DNA of 64,000 nt from the NCBI RefSeq assembly GCF_003788635.1, contig NZ_AYKH01000014.1, positions 1 through 64,000 of the forward strand, written 5' to 3'. Below are positions 1-10,040 of the stretch, piece after piece. How positions within the stretch are numbered: position 1 is the stretch's first letter; every line of letters begins with the position of its first letter. Source of the DNA: Salinisphaera orenii subsp. orenii MK-B5 (GTDB lineage Bacteria > Pseudomonadota > Gammaproteobacteria > Nevskiales > Salinisphaeraceae). The translations under genes and the position numbers were made by a program. A model generated the notes under the pieces. That model was not told the DNA's origin and made no database searches. It saw only the letters and a list, made by a program, of their open reading frames with translations.

Positions 1-194
1 GTGCGTCGCCGGCCGGCCACTATGCTATTCTAGAGAGCTTTCCGTGCCGCAGACGCGGGCCGGGAAGTCGGAAACGACAGCGCGGCGGATTAAGGCGAAG
101 TTAAGGCCCTGTCCATAGAGTGTGACCATCGATGATGACGGCTTTATGACACGGCGCGCCAGCCGTTTCAAGACTGCATAAGGACAACAACCCG

Positions 195-1112
195 ATGCTC
201 AAACAACGCACGCTGAAGAACCCCATTCGGGCCACTGGCGTTGGTCTGCATACCGGTCAGAAAGTCTACATGACGCTGCGACCGGCCACGGCGGATCAGG
301 GTATCGTGTTCCGTCGCACCGACTGCTGCCCGATGGTCGAGTTCCGTGGGGACGCATTCAAGGTCGGCGACACCACGCTGGCCACCACCTTGGTCAACGG
401 GGGCACCCGGGTGCAGACGGTGGAGCATCTGCTGTCCGCGATGGCGGGTCTGGGCATCGACAATGCCATCGTCGAGCTGTCCTCCGACGAACTGCCGATC
501 ATGGACGGCAGCGCGGGACCGTTCGTGTTCCTGATCCAGTCGGCCGGCATCCAGGAGCTGGATGCGCCCAAGAAATTCATTCGCATCAAGCGCTCGGTCG
601 AAGTCACCGAAGACGACAAATGGGCCCGTTTCGATCCGTTCGAGGGCTTCAAGGTCAGCTTCAGCATCGATTTTGACCATCCGGCGTTCGATGCCGACAC
701 CCAGTCGGCGACCGTCGATTTCTCCACGACCTCCTTCGTCAAGGAAGTCAGTCGTGCGCGCACCTTCGGGTTCATGCGCGACATCGAGTTCCTGCGCTCG
801 AACAATCTCGCCCGCGGCGGCAGCATGGACAACGCGGTCGTGCTGGACGACTATCGCGTGCTCAATGCCGACGGTCTGCGTTACGACAACGAGTTCGTGC
901 GTCACAAGATTCTCGACGCCATCGGCGATCTCTATCTGCTCGGCCACGGGCTGATCGGCAGCTATTCCGGCCACAAGTCCGGGCATGCGCTGAACAACAA
1001 GCTGCTGCGCGCGCTGCTCGAGGACGCCAGGGCCTGGGAAGAGGTGACCTACGAGGATGTCGAGGACTCGCCGATCTCCTACATCAACGCGCGGCCGGTG
1101 GTCGCGGCCTGA
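195..1112 (+). CDS. lpxC: UDP-3-O-acyl-N-acetylglucosamine deacetylase
   Basis: LpxC is the zinc hydrolase that removes the acetyl group from UDP-3-O-acyl-GlcNAc, the committed step of lipid A synthesis in the cytoplasm. The 305-residue length equals that of E. coli LpxC. The zinc and catalytic residues are visible: E77-H78 in the motif [10 protein letters not shown]237 and D241 in [10 protein letters not shown], and H264 in SGH. The start follows a purine-rich AAGGACAACAACCCG leader. The roughly 190 bases upstream hold no gene; ftsZ, the usual upstream neighbour, would lie outside the window. The gene is convergent with dciA, as in pseudomonad-type lpxC-dciA-secA loci. Confidence 0.97.
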   Translation: MLKQRTLKNPIRATGVGLHTGQKVYMTLRPATADQGIVFRRTDCCPMVEFRGDAFKVGDTTLATTLVNGGTRVQTVEHLLSAMAGLGIDNAIVELSSDELPIMDGSAGPFVFLIQSAGIQELDAPKKFIRIKRSVEVTEDDKWARFDPFEGFKVSFSIDFDHPAFDADTQSATVDFSTTSFVKEVSRARTFGFMRDIEFLRSNNLARGGSMDNAVVLDDYRVLNADGLRYDNEFVRHKILDAIGDLYLLGHGLIGSYSGHKSGHALNNKLLRALLEDARAWEEVTYEDVEDSPISYINARPVVAA

Positions 1113-1163
1113 GGCAGTTCTCACCGTGCGCCGCTCGAATGCGGCCGCGCGGAGCCCGCCGCC

Positions 1164-1610
1164 CTAATCGGGCCGGCGGCCGGCCTGAGCCAGTCGCGTC
1201 AGCGCCGCGGCCAGGCGCGAATCGTCGACGTGGGTGGCCACCTGCCGGATGTGATCGCGGGTGGTGTCCGACAGCGGCCGCGGCCGGGGCGCGGGCCTCG
1301 GCCGCGGGGCGTCCGGTCGCACGCGCACATCCACGCCCTCGACGTGCAGACGCAGGCGCTGGGCGATCGCCTGTGTGATCGCTGGTTCCATGTAGCGCAG
1401 GCGCGTGGCCCAGCTGCCGTGGCCCACATGCAGTTTCAGCCGATAGTGCTCGTAGCCCGCGATGCGCACGTGCTCGGCTGCCGCCGGCGGCAGAATCTCG
1501 AGCATCGCCGCGCGGATGCGCGCGAGAAAGCGGGCGCGCCCGAGCAGATCCTCGATATCCGGGGTGGCGGTATGCAGCAGGGACTGGATCGAACGCGGGG
1601 ACGTCCCCAT
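1164..1610 (-). CDS. dciA: DciA/DUF721 family replicative helicase loader
   Basis: This 148-residue protein has the DUF721 (DciA) fold region in its first ~95 residues, including a segment GYEHYRLKLHVGHGSWATRLRY typical of the family, followed by an Arg/Pro-rich low-complexity tail. DciA interacts with and helps load the replicative helicase DnaB in bacteria lacking DnaC. Family knowledge supports the position: DUF721 genes commonly sit between lpxC and secA in non-enteric Gammaproteobacteria. The gene is convergent with lpxC and divergent from secA. Assignment rests on the domain pattern and gene order, as the family has no catalytic motif. Confidence 0.85.
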   Translation of the reverse strand: MGTSPRSIQSLLHTATPDIEDLLGRARFLARIRAAMLEILPPAAAEHVRIAGYEHYRLKLHVGHGSWATRLRYMEPAITQAIAQRLRLHVEGVDVRVRPDAPRPRPAPRPRPLSDTTRDHIRQVATHVDDSRLAAALTRLAQAGRRPD

Positions 1611-1757
1611 GGTCGTAACTCTGCGGGGGCGGTGAGACGACCGCCAGCCTAGCAGCGGGCCGCAGCCGACGTCACTGAAAGCACGCGGTTGGCTACGGTA
1701 TCATGCACGTTTTATCCGGCCGGGCCTCGGTTCGACCGTGCGAGACGACGAGGGTCC

Positions 1758-4556
1758 ATGAGCAACTTCCTGACCAAACTGATCGGCAGCCGCAATCAGC
1801 GCGTCGTCAAGCGTCTGCATCGTATCGTCGACGCCGTGAACGCGCTCGAGAGCGATTTCGAGGCGCTCGACGACGACGCACTCGTCGCCAAGACCCAGGA
1901 ATTTCGCGAGCGCCTCGAGGCGGGCGCCAGCCTCGACGACATCTCGGCGGAGGCCTTCGCCACCGTGCGCGAGGCCAGCAAGCGCATTCTGGGGATGCGC
2001 CACTTCGATGTGCAGCTGATCGGCGGCCTGGTATTGCACCAGGGCAAGATCGCCGAGATGAAGACCGGCGAGGGCAAGACGCTCGTCGCCACGCTCACGA
2101 CCTATCTCAACGCCCTGCCCGGCGACGGCGTGCACATCATCACGGTCAACGACTACCTCGCCAGCCGTGACGCCGAGTGGATGGGCCGCCTCTACCGGTT
2201 CCTCGGTCTCAGTGTGGGCGTCATCTACTCCGGTCAGGATCCGCAGGGCAAGCGCGCGGCCTACGCCTGCGACATCACCTACGGCACCAACAACGAATTC
2301 GGCTTCGATTACCTGCGCGACAACATGGCGTTCTCGCCGGGTGATCGCGTCCAGCGCCCGCTCAGCTACGCGATCATCGACGAGGTCGACTCTATCCTCA
2401 TCGACGAAGCGCGCACGCCGCTGATCATCTCCGGACCCACGGACGACGACCCGGCGACTTCGCAGCACGTCGATCGGCTGGTCAAGCATCTGCAGCCGCA
2501 GGAGGAGGAGGAGGGCCCCGGCGACTACTGGCCGGAGGAGAAGAACAAGCAGGTCTTTCTCACCGAGGACGGCCACCAGAAGGTCGAGGGGCTGATGCGC
2601 GACGCCGGCCTGCTCGAGGCCGAGGAGTCGCTCTACGACGCCAACAACGTCGCGCTCATGCACCACATGAACGCGGCCCTGCGCGCGCATGTGCTCTACC
2701 AGCGCGACGTCGACTACATCATCAACGACGGCCAGATCGTGATCGTCGACGAATTCACCGGCCGCACGATGCCGGGCCGGCGCTGGTCCGACGGGCTGCA
2801 TCAGGCGATCGAGGCCAAGGAAGGGGTCAAGATCCAGAAGGAGAACCAGACCCTGGCGTCGATCACCTTCCAGAACTTCTTCCGCCTCTACGACAAGCTC
2901 GCCGGCATGACCGGCACGGCCGACACGGAAGCCTTCGAGTTCCAGTCCATCTACGGCCTGGAAGTCGTGGTGATACCGACCAACCGGCCGCTGGTCCGCA
3001 AGGACCTGCCCGACCAGATCTACATGACCGGCGCCGAGAAGTTCGAGGCCATCGCCGAGGAGGCGCGGCAGGCCAGCGAGCGCGGCCAGCCGGTGCTCAT
3101 CGGCACCGCCTCCATCGAGGCCTCGGAGGTGCTGGCGCGTCTGCTGAGCCAGCGCGGCATCCGCCACGAGGTCCTCAACGCCAAGCAGCACGAGCGAGAG
3201 GCCGAGATCATCGCCCAGGCCGGCCGGCCCGGCGCGGTGACCATTGCCACCAACATGGCCGGCCGCGGCACGGATATCGTGCTCGGCGGCAACATCGAGG
3301 AGGATATCGAGGCGCTCGAGGAGGGCGACGAGGTCGGCCGCCAGCGGCTGCGCGAGGCATGGCAGCAGACCCATGACGCCGTGGTCGAGGCCGGCGGCCT
3401 GCTCGTGATCGGCTCCGAGCGACACGAATCCCGGCGCGTGGACAACCAGCTGCGCGGCCGTTCCGGCCGCCAGGGCGACCCCGGCGCGTCGCGGTTCTAT
3501 CTGTCGCTCGAGGACAGCCTGATGCGCGTGTTCACGCCGCCGCGGCTGCGCTCGATGCTGCAGAACCTCGGCCTCGAGAAGGGTGAGGCGATCGAGCACA
3601 AATGGGTCACGCGCGCGATCGAGAACGCCCAGCGCAAGGTCGAGTCGCACCACTTCGACATCCGCAAGCAGCTGCTCGAGTACGATAACGTCGCCAATGA
3701 CCAGCGGCAGGTGATCTACGAGCAGCGCAACGAGATCATGGACGCCGACGAGGTCAGCGACATCGTCGAGAACATCTGGGGCGATGTGGTCGACAACCTC
3801 ATCAGCGAGCACATCCCGCCGCAGAGTCTCGAGGAGCAGTGGGACGTCGAAGGGCTGACCGAGGCCATCCAGCGCGATTTCGGCCAAGAGATGCCGATCC
3901 AGCAGTGGCTCGACGAGGAGAAGACGCTGGACGAAGAGGGGCTGCGCGAGCGCATCAGTGCGCGGCTCAAGGAAGCGTACGAGGCCAAGCGCGAGGAGGC
4001 CGGACCCGAGGTCATGGCCCAGATCGAGAAGGCCGTGCTGCTCCAGGTGGTCGATTCGCTGTGGCGCGAGCACCTCGCCTCGATGGACTACCTGCGCAAG
4101 GGCATTCATCTGCGCGGTTACGCCCAGAAGGACCCCAAGAACGAGTACAAGCGCGAAGCCTTCGAGATGTTCAACGACATGCTCTCGCGGCTGAAGCACG
4201 AGGCCGTCACCGTGCTCGCCCGCGGTCGGGTGCGCGCCGATATCACCGAGGAGGCGCGCGAGGATCGTCGCCGGCAGATGGAGAATCTCGACTTCCAGCA
4301 CGCCGAGGCTGCCAGCGCGGCCGAACAGGCGGCCGCGGCGGCCCAGGCGCAGCCCGAAGGCGCCTCGGAGGACGCGGCCGCGGACGAGGTGGCCCGCGCC
4401 AATCTGCCGGGCACCGATGCGCCGGCCGAGCGTGTGCCGGGCGACGGTGACACGCGGCCCGAGACGTTCGTGCGCAACGAGCGCAAGATCGGCCGCAACG
4501 AGCCCTGTCCCTGCGGTTCGGGCAAGAAGTACAAGCACTGCCACGGACGCGACTGA
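1758..4556 (+). CDS. secA: preprotein translocase motor ATPase SecA
   Basis: SecA drives Sec-dependent export by coupling ATP hydrolysis to preprotein movement through SecYEG. At 932 residues it is full length. Walker A (MKTGEGKT) lies near residues 101-108, and the DEVD Walker B motif and helicase motif VI (RGRSGRQGD) are present. The C-terminus carries the SEC-C zinc site (C917, C919, C928, H929), which binds SecB and phospholipids. The open frame extends 23 codons further upstream, but the family N-terminus [11 protein letters not shown] fixes the ATG at 1758. A Glu/Ala-rich linker precedes the zinc finger. argJ starts within its stop codon (TGATG). Confidence 0.98.
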   Translation: MSNFLTKLIGSRNQRVVKRLHRIVDAVNALESDFEALDDDALVAKTQEFRERLEAGASLDDISAEAFATVREASKRILGMRHFDVQLIGGLVLHQGKIAEMKTGEGKTLVATLTTYLNALPGDGVHIITVNDYLASRDAEWMGRLYRFLGLSVGVIYSGQDPQGKRAAYACDITYGTNNEFGFDYLRDNMAFSPGDRVQRPLSYAIIDEVDSILIDEARTPLIISGPTDDDPATSQHVDRLVKHLQPQEEEEGPGDYWPEEKNKQVFLTEDGHQKVEGLMRDAGLLEAEESLYDANNVALMHHMNAALRAHVLYQRDVDYIINDGQIVIVDEFTGRTMPGRRWSDGLHQAIEAKEGVKIQKENQTLASITFQNFFRLYDKLAGMTGTADTEAFEFQSIYGLEVVVIPTNRPLVRKDLPDQIYMTGAEKFEAIAEEARQASERGQPVLIGTASIEASEVLARLLSQRGIRHEVLNAKQHEREAEIIAQAGRPGAVTIATNMAGRGTDIVLGGNIEEDIEALEEGDEVGRQRLREAWQQTHDAVVEAGGLLVIGSERHESRRVDNQLRGRSGRQGDPGASRFYLSLEDSLMRVFTPPRLRSMLQNLGLEKGEAIEHKWVTRAIENAQRKVESHHFDIRKQLLEYDNVANDQRQVIYEQRNEIMDADEVSDIVENIWGDVVDNLISEHIPPQSLEEQWDVEGLTEAIQRDFGQEMPIQQWLDEEKTLDEEGLRERISARLKEAYEAKREEAGPEVMAQIEKAVLLQVVDSLWREHLASMDYLRKGIHLRGYAQKDPKNEYKREAFEMFNDMLSRLKHEAVTVLARGRVRADITEEAREDRRRQMENLDFQHAEAASAAEQAAAAAQAQPEGASEDAAADEVARANLPGTDAPAERVPGDGDTRPETFVRNERKIGRNEPCPCGSGKKYKHCHGRD

Positions 4557-5761
4557 TGGCGGTCAATCTGAGCGCACCGGAGCAGCTCGCGCCGGTGGCC
4601 GGCGCGCGCTGGGCGACCGCCCCGGCCGCCATCAAGAAGCCGGGGCACGACGACCTCGCGCTGCTGCTGCTCGACGCGGGCGCGACCGTGGCCGGCGTGT
4701 TCACCCGTAACGCCTTCGCCGCCGCGCCGGTTCACATCGCCCGGGCGCGGCTGGCCGGGGCGCGTGCGCTGCTGGTCAACAGCGGCAACGCCAACGCCGG
4801 CACCGGCCGGCCCGGGCATGCGGATGCGCTGGCCTGTTGTGAGCATGCGGCCGTCGCACTCGGTCTCGAAGCCGATCAGGTGCTGCCGTTCTCCACCGGC
4901 GTGATCGGCCAGCGGCTGCCACTTGATCGCATGATCCCGGCCATCGATCGGCTCGGGGACGAACTCAGCGAGGCCGGCTGGCTGGCGGCCGCGCGCGCGA
5001 TCATGACGACCGACACCGTGCCCAAGGGCGCGTCGCGCATGATCGACATCGACGGCGAACGCGTCGTGCTCACGGGCATCGCCAAGGGCTCGGGCATGAT
5101 CCGCCCGGACATGGCCACCATGCTGGCCTTCATCGCCACCGACGCGACCATCGCGCAGGCGGATCTGGACGCGGCCCTGCGCGAGGCGATGGCGCGCTCG
5201 TTCAACAGCATCTCGGTGGACGGCGACACCTCGACCAACGACGCCTGCATGGCCTGCGCGACCGGCCGCGCGGCCACGTTGTCGCCGGCCGCTCCCGGCT
5301 GGCGCGATTTCGTCGCCGCGCTGACCGATCTCGCCGCCGAGCTCGCGCGGGCCGTGGTCCGCGACGCCGAAGGTGCGACCCGCTTCATCACCCTCGCGGT
5401 GGGCGGCGCGCGCGATGAAGCCGAAGCCCGTGCCGTGGCCTTCACCGTGGCGCATTCGCCGCTGGTCAAGACGGCCTGTTTCGCCGGCGACCCGAACTGG
5501 GGCCGGATTCTGGCCGCGGTCGGACGTGCGCCGGTGCCGGATTTCAGCATCGACGGCGTGGCGATCGCGCTCGACGATGTCGCCATCGTCGCCGAGGGCG
5601 AGCCGCGGGCGGACTACGCCGAGGCCGACGCCGCCGCGGTGATGGCGCAGGCGGAGTACACCATCGCCATCGATCTCGGGCGCGGCGATGCCGCGAGTAC
5701 CGTGTGGACCTCCGACCTGTCCTACGAGTACGTGCGGATCAACGCCGAATACCGCAGCTGA
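4556..5761 (+). CDS. argJ: bifunctional glutamate N-acetyltransferase / amino-acid N-acetyltransferase ArgJ
   Basis: ArgJ transfers the acetyl group from N-acetylornithine to glutamate, recycling acetate in arginine biosynthesis; bifunctional members also use acetyl-CoA. The 401-residue precursor contains the autoproteolysis motif KGSGMIRPDMATML, where the chain is cut before T188 and that Thr becomes the nucleophile of the beta subunit. The conserved DPNWGR segment is near residue 312. The start overlaps the secA stop by one base, so it is probably co-translated. A secA-argJ-mutT order is known in pseudomonads and relatives. Whether this copy is mono- or bifunctional cannot be told from sequence reading alone. 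Confidence 0.95.
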   Translation: MAVNLSAPEQLAPVAGARWATAPAAIKKPGHDDLALLLLDAGATVAGVFTRNAFAAAPVHIARARLAGARALLVNSGNANAGTGRPGHADALACCEHAAVALGLEADQVLPFSTGVIGQRLPLDRMIPAIDRLGDELSEAGWLAAARAIMTTDTVPKGASRMIDIDGERVVLTGIAKGSGMIRPDMATMLAFIATDATIAQADLDAALREAMARSFNSISVDGDTSTNDACMACATGRAATLSPAAPGWRDFVAALTDLAAELARAVVRDAEGATRFITLAVGGARDEAEARAVAFTVAHSPLVKTACFAGDPNWGRILAAVGRAPVPDFSIDGVAIALDDVAIVAEGEPRADYAEADAAAVMAQAEYTIAIDLGRGDAASTVWTSDLSYEYVRINAEYRS

Positions 5762-5771
5762 GCGACCGATC

Positions 5772-6746
5772 GTGGACGATACCGCGCCGGACAGTCGCTA
5801 TCTGGATATCGCCGTGGGCGTGGTCGTCGATCGCGACGGCTGTCTGCTGGTCGCCCGGCGACGCCCGGGTACGCCGGGGGCCGGCAGCTGGGAGTTTCCC
5901 GGCGGCAAGCGCGAACCCGGCGAAACGATGGCCGCCTGCCTGGAACGCGAGCTCGGCGAGGAGATCGGCGTGGTCGACTGCCGCGGCGAGCCGATCATCC
6001 GGTTCGCTCACGAGCAGGGCGTGCGCCCCGTGCGTCTGCATGTCTGGCGGATCCACCGCTGGCGCGGCGAGCCCGCGGGACGCGAGGGCCAGCAGCTGCG
6101 CTGGGTCGCACCCGAGGCGCTCGCCGGGCTCGATCTGCTGCCGGCCACAGACATCATCCTCAATGCCCTGTTTCTGCCGCAGCGCTATCTGATCACGCCG
6201 GACTTCGAACCGGCGCATGAACGGGCCTGGTTCGCCGGTCTCGACGCGGCTCTGGCGCGCGGCGTGCGGCTGCTGCGTCTGCGTGCAGGCGGGCTGGACG
6301 ACAGGGCCTACGAGCGGCTGGCCGAACGGGTGGCCCCGCCGGCGGCGGCCGCGAACGCGCGCCTGCTGCTCGACCGTGACGCCGCCATGGTCGAACGCGT
6401 GGGCGCGGCCGGTCTGCACTGGCCCGCCGCTCGCGTTGCCGCAGCGGCGGCCCGGCCGGTCGCGCGGCCGCGGCTGTTCGCGGCCTCCGCCCACGATGCC
6501 AACGAGTTGGCCGCCGCGGCGGTGCTGGGGGCGGATTTCGCGACCCTGTCGCCGGTTCGGGCCACGCCGAGTCATCCGGAGACGCTCGGGCTGGGCTGGG
6601 CCGGCTGGGCAGAGCGTCGCCGTGACCAGGCGCTGCCGGTCTACGCCCTGGGCGGTGTCGGTGAGCTCGATCTGGCCGAGGCCCGCGCCTGCAACGCCCA
6701 GGGCGTGGCCGCGATTCGCGCCTTCTGGGGAACCGGCGGCGGTTAG
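5772..6746 (+). CDS. mutT: Nudix (MutT-like) hydrolase fused to a ThiE/TenI-like domain
   Basis: Residues ~10-140 form a Nudix domain with the Nudix box around residues 44-67 (GGKREPGET...RELGEEIGV), typical of 8-oxo-dGTP sanitising MutT. Residues ~145-320 resemble the TIM-barrel thiamine-monophosphate synthase/TenI family (for example GLHWPAARV and the glycine-rich tail near ALGGVG). This MutT-ThiE fusion is known in pseudomonad-type bacteria next to argJ. The chosen start is GTG at 5772, 11 bases after the argJ stop. An upstream ATG at 5688 would overlap argJ by over 70 bases and add residues unlike the family. The function of the ThiE-like half is not certain. Confidence 0.88.
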   Translation: MDDTAPDSRYLDIAVGVVVDRDGCLLVARRRPGTPGAGSWEFPGGKREPGETMAACLERELGEEIGVVDCRGEPIIRFAHEQGVRPVRLHVWRIHRWRGEPAGREGQQLRWVAPEALAGLDLLPATDIILNALFLPQRYLITPDFEPAHERAWFAGLDAALARGVRLLRLRAGGLDDRAYERLAERVAPPAAAANARLLLDRDAAMVERVGAAGLHWPAARVAAAAARPVARPRLFAASAHDANELAAAAVLGADFATLSPVRATPSHPETLGLGWAGWAERRRDQALPVYALGGVGELDLAEARACNAQGVAAIRAFWGTGGG

Positions 6747-6757
6747 AGCGTTTCACA

Positions 6758-6785
6758 CGTCGGCCGCGGCTTGCCGCGGCCGACG
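6758..6785 (+). terminator. 12-bp perfect stem-loop after the Nudix/ThiE gene
   Basis: CGTCGGCCGCGG, a CTTG tetraloop, then the exact reverse complement, 12 bases after the stop codon. There is no following T-run, so this is either a Rho-independent-like end without a U-tract or an mRNA 3'-end stabiliser. It sits between convergent genes. Confidence 0.5.
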
Positions 6786-7099
6786 ATCAGTGCTCGGATA
6801 CACTAGATGCTGTTGATCCGCTTCGCGCGGGCCGCGGCGACGACGAGCGGACGTCACGCCGGCTGTGCGATTCAGCGAGCCCGGTGTAATAGTGCGCCTC
6901 GTTGGCGGTCGCGTGGCGACCCGATGGGCGCATCGACCACGATCCCGTTTTAAAAAGGTTGTGCCTCGGTTCGGTATGCAGCCGCTTCGACCGGCGCCTT
7001 CGGCCAGTTGGCCCGACTTGTTTCGCAGCGCCTCGGCTGGACGCCGCCGCAGCGCCGGCATTCGGTGATGCCGTTAGCGGTGCGGTGCCGAGGCTCGCT
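6786..7099. other. gene-free convergent interval
   Basis: About 310 bases between the stem-loop and the yacG stop. Small open frames here have no recognisable protein features, and I see no RNA gene. A short AT-rich patch (TTTTAAAAAGG) lies near 6947. Confidence 0.5.
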
Positions 7100-7300
7100 C
7101 TAGTGCGTCGGGTCGGATTCGTCCTCGCCGCCGGACCAGGGCGCGCCTGAGGCGTCCGGGATGCGGTTCTCCTCGTCGAGCCAGTCGCCGAGATCGATCA
7201 GCTTGCATCGGCGCGAACAGAACGGCCGATAGGGGTTGTCCGGATCCACCCGGGCGGGCTTGCCGCACTGGGGGCAGTCGATGGTCCGCGGCTTGGTCAT
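7100..7300 (-). CDS. yacG: DNA gyrase inhibitor YacG, zinc-finger protein
   Basis: A 66-residue protein with the YacG treble-clef zinc site C9-x2-C12 and C28-x3-C32 (motif [15 protein letters not shown]). In E. coli YacG binds GyrB and blocks gyrase DNA binding. Length and residue spacing match the family. It is the last gene of a minus-strand run (coaE-zapD-yacG), starting 6 bases beyond the zapD stop; the same order coaE-zapD-yacG occurs in E. coli. The acidic C-terminal tail after residue 50 is variable in the family. Confidence 0.95.
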   Translation of the reverse strand: MTKPRTIDCPQCGKPARVDPDNPYRPFCSRRCKLIDLGDWLDEENRIPDASGAPWSGGEDESDPTH

Positions 7301-7306
7301 GGCGTT

Positions 7307-8077
7307 CTAGTAGCGGCAGCAGGCCATGCGGAATTCGACTGACGTCTGGGCCTGGCAGACGCGCAGATCGGTGTTCTCGTACTGCATGAAACGAAGCGTC
7401 GCGCGATGGCGACCGGCGCTGATCTCGGGATAGACGTCGGCGTCGTCGAGCAGCACCCGGATGAGCTGGGTGCCGGTCTCGGTGTTGTGCACGAACACGC
7501 CGTTCTCGGCGGTGACCGGGCGTGGCCGGGCGCTGTCTCTGAGCAGCCGCAACAGCGTTCGCACGGCGTTCTCGAACGGCAGGATACGCTCGCACCAGCG
7601 TTCGATGTCGGCCCGGATTCCGGCGGCGTCCTGCGCGAGCCAGTGCTGATAGGCGGGCAGGTCGAAGCCGCAGCTGCCGCCGGGTATCGGCAGCCGGTTG
7701 TTGAGGCTGTTGAGCAGCTCGTTGTCGCGCAGCAGATAGGAGGCGAACTGGGGCGGCACCCGCTGCAGCTCGCGTCCGAGCGTGTCCAGTTCGTCGAGCA
7801 CGTGGCGCAGCGCCGCGTCGTCGACGTCGTCGCGCTCGGCCAGACGTTCGAGACCGGCGTAGCGCTGGCCCAGCTCCTTGCTGACTTCGGTGCGGATGTC
7901 GTGACGCGACATCACGTTGAGGATGTCCAGCAGCGCGCCCATGGCCGCCCGCCGCCCCCAGACGCTCTCGTCGGCCTCGTGATAGCGCAGGCGCGCCAGC
8001 AGATGCTCGAGGCGCAGGAAGGTGCGGATGCGTTCGTTGAGTGGCTGCTCGAAGCAGAAAGCGCCGTCGTCCGCCAC
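7307..8077 (-). CDS. zapD: cell division protein ZapD
   Basis: ZapD (YacF) bundles FtsZ protofilaments at the division ring. The protein matches the family from FCFEQPLNERIRTFLRLEHLL near its N-terminus through the central RVPPQFASYLLRDNELLNSLNNR and CGFDLPAYQHWL segments. The frame is open to a GTG at 8161 with a TTG at 8137. The GTG at 8077 is preferred because it gives 256 residues and an N-terminus that matches the ~247-residue E. coli protein; the extra 28 residues upstream are not family-like. No strong ribosome-binding site is seen for either start. It lies between coaE and yacG in the usual order. Confidence 0.9.
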   Translation of the reverse strand: MADDGAFCFEQPLNERIRTFLRLEHLLARLRYHEADESVWGRRAAMGALLDILNVMSRHDIRTEVSKELGQRYAGLERLAERDDVDDAALRHVLDELDTLGRELQRVPPQFASYLLRDNELLNSLNNRLPIPGGSCGFDLPAYQHWLAQDAAGIRADIERWCERILPFENAVRTLLRLLRDSARPRPVTAENGVFVHNTETGTQLIRVLLDDADVYPEISAGRHRATLRFMQYENTDLRVCQAQTSVEFRMACCRY

Positions 8078-8191
8078 AGGCAGAGTCTCGCAGCAGGGAT
8101 CAGGCCCACAGTCTATGCCCGGGTCGCCGGTCGGCAAAATCCCGTCGCCTTCGTGATCCACGTCGCGCGCCCGAAACGCCGTCGTCGCGGT

Positions 8192-8830
8192 TCAGCCCGG
8201 CAGATGCAGCGGCGGCAGATCCGCGACCTCGCCCTGGGCCAGACGCAGATAGCCCGCATGCAGGGCCGCCGCCAGATCGGCGATGTCCTTGCGCGGACCG
8301 GTGTTGATGAGCACGTCGTCGGCCATCGCCAGGCGCTCGGCACGCGCATCCTGGGCGGCGATCATCTTGCGGGCGAAGGCCTCGTCGATGTCGTCGCGCG
8401 CCATCAGCCGTTCCAGCTGGATGCTTTCGGGGGCGTCGATCACCAGCACGCGATCGACCAGATCGAGCATGCTCGACTTGACCAGCAGCGGCACGACGAG
8501 GATGCAGTAGTCCGACTGTGCGGCATCGCGCTGGCGTTCCAGTTCGGCCCGGATGCGCGGATGGGTGATGCCTTCGAGATCGGTTCGTGCGGCGTCGTCC
8601 TCGAACACGATCTGACGCAGCGCGCGACGCCGGAGATGGCCGTCAGCGTCGACGATATCGTCGCCGAAGCGGTCCACGATCTCGGCCAGCGCCGGCTCGC
8701 CAGGTTCGACGACGGTGCGCGCGACCGTGTCGGCGTCGATGATCTTGACGCCCATGCGCTCGAACGCGCTCGCGACCGCGGATTTGCCGCTGGCGATGCC
8801 GCCGGTCAGGCCTATGGTGAGCGTGCTCAT
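8192..8830 (-). CDS. coaE: dephospho-CoA kinase
   Basis: CoaE phosphorylates the 3'-hydroxyl of dephospho-CoA in the last step of coenzyme A synthesis. The 212-residue P-loop kinase has Walker A GGIASGKS at residues 10-17, the DADTVAR segment near residue 32, and the lid-region pattern around RLMARDDIDEAFARKMIAAQ. Length is normal for the family (E. coli 206). It follows pilD on the same strand with a gap of about 115 bases, the pilD-coaE arrangement known in Pseudomonas. Confidence 0.96.
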   Translation of the reverse strand: MSTLTIGLTGGIASGKSAVASAFERMGVKIIDADTVARTVVEPGEPALAEIVDRFGDDIVDADGHLRRRALRQIVFEDDAARTDLEGITHPRIRAELERQRDAAQSDYCILVVPLLVKSSMLDLVDRVLVIDAPESIQLERLMARDDIDEAFARKMIAAQDARAERLAMADDVLINTGPRKDIADLAAALHAGYLRLAQGEVADLPPLHLPG

Positions 8831-8945
8831 GAGTGCGGGTCGGTCGGGGCTGCGGGCGCGGGGCCGTCCGTGAACGTCGCTGCCTCGTATGTCGTTCGGA
8901 TCGCGTGGATCCGCCCCCAGATCAGACCGTCGACCGTCGTTCGCA

Positions 8946-9827
8946 CTAGTTCAGTCCCGCCAGCGATGAATAAGCGCCGCTGATTGTATCGCCTGCAACC
9001 AGCGCCAGCCAGCCGGCCAGCGCCAGCCAGGGCCCGAACGGCATGGGCCGGCCGCGCGCGAGATGGCCGCTGGCCATGAGCAGGCCGCCGACGACGGCCC
9101 CGCCCAGCGAAGCCAGCAGCAGCACCATCGGCAGCGCCTGCCAGCCCAGCCAGGCGCCGATCGCGGCCAGCAGCTTGAAATCGCCGAAGCCCATGCCCTC
9201 CTTGCCCGTGGCCAGCAGAAAGGCGTGAAACACGAGCCAGAGCGTGAGGTAGCCTCCGGCCGCGCCCGCGATCGCCGTGTTCGGATCGACCAGCGCCGCG
9301 CCCGCGCCGTGGCCGAGGCTTGCGAGGAGGCCGAGCCACATCAGCGCCAGTGTGAGCACGTCCGGAAGGAACTGCGTCCGGGCGTCGATCACGGCCAGCG
9401 CCAGCAGCGTCCAGGACACGACCATCGCCAGCGGCGTGAACGGGGTCGCGCCGAAGCCGGCGAGCACGATCACGGCCATGACGGCGGCGGTGATCTCCAC
9501 CGCGGGATACTGCCAGGAGATGCGCGCACCGCAGGCCGCGCAGCGGCCGCGCAGCAGCAGATAGCTCACCACGGGAATGTTGTGCCATGCGCGGATCGGC
9601 GTCTGACAGCTGTTACAGCGCGAGCGCGGCCGGGCCAGCGACAGCTCCACCGGGGCCTCCGCGTCGGCCGGCTGGCCCAGGATCTCGGCGGCGCCGGCGC
9701 GCCATTGCGCCTCCATCATCCGCGGCAGACGCAGGATCACGACATTCAGGAAGCTGCCTACGATCAGCCCGAGCAGAGCGACGGCGACGTAGGCGAGCAG
9801 CGGCTGCTGGGCGAGGAGGTCGGCCAT
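8946..9827 (-). CDS. pilD: type IV prepilin peptidase / N-methyltransferase PilD
   Basis: PilD is the inner-membrane aspartyl protease that cleaves prepilin leader peptides and methylates the new N-terminus; it also serves type II secretion pseudopilins. The 293-residue protein has the N-terminal cytoplasmic domain with zinc cysteines C71, C74, C96 and C99. It has several membrane segments, and the catalytic aspartates D148 (VIDARTQFLPD) and D216 (GFGDFK) of the GxGD protease class. The ATG lies directly next to a TGA, without a clear Shine-Dalgarno. It is downstream of pilC with a 213-base gap that holds no recognisable gene. Confidence 0.96.
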   Translation of the reverse strand: MADLLAQQPLLAYVAVALLGLIVGSFLNVVILRLPRMMEAQWRAGAAEILGQPADAEAPVELSLARPRSRCNSCQTPIRAWHNIPVVSYLLLRGRCAACGARISWQYPAVEITAAVMAVIVLAGFGATPFTPLAMVVSWTLLALAVIDARTQFLPDVLTLALMWLGLLASLGHGAGAALVDPNTAIAGAAGGYLTLWLVFHAFLLATGKEGMGFGDFKLLAAIGAWLGWQALPMVLLLASLGGAVVGGLLMASGHLARGRPMPFGPWLALAGWLALVAGDTISGAYSSLAGLN

Positions 9828-10040
9828 TCAGTGCGGATGCGCCGCGAGGACGGCAGGCGCGGTCCGGTAGTCAGTCAGGGGCATTTCGATGTCTCCACTT
9901 CTGATGTCGTGCGCGTCCGCGCCGGCCGGCTTCGATTTTCGCCCGCTCGAACGCATGGCTCGCTTTCCGGCCCGGTGCCGGCCGCGTCGCGATGATAGTG
10001 CCAGCGCTCGGTGACGCACGATCTGGGCGGTGGCCCCGGC

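Noticed and set aside
1701-4544. 947-codon open frame antisense to secA
   Set aside because: Shadow of secA caused by high GC and strong codon bias; no domain or motif, low-complexity Leu/Arg/Asp composition.
9828-10019. 63-codon frame between pilC and pilD
   Set aside because: Basic low-complexity sequence with no pilin leader or membrane helix; likely non-coding.
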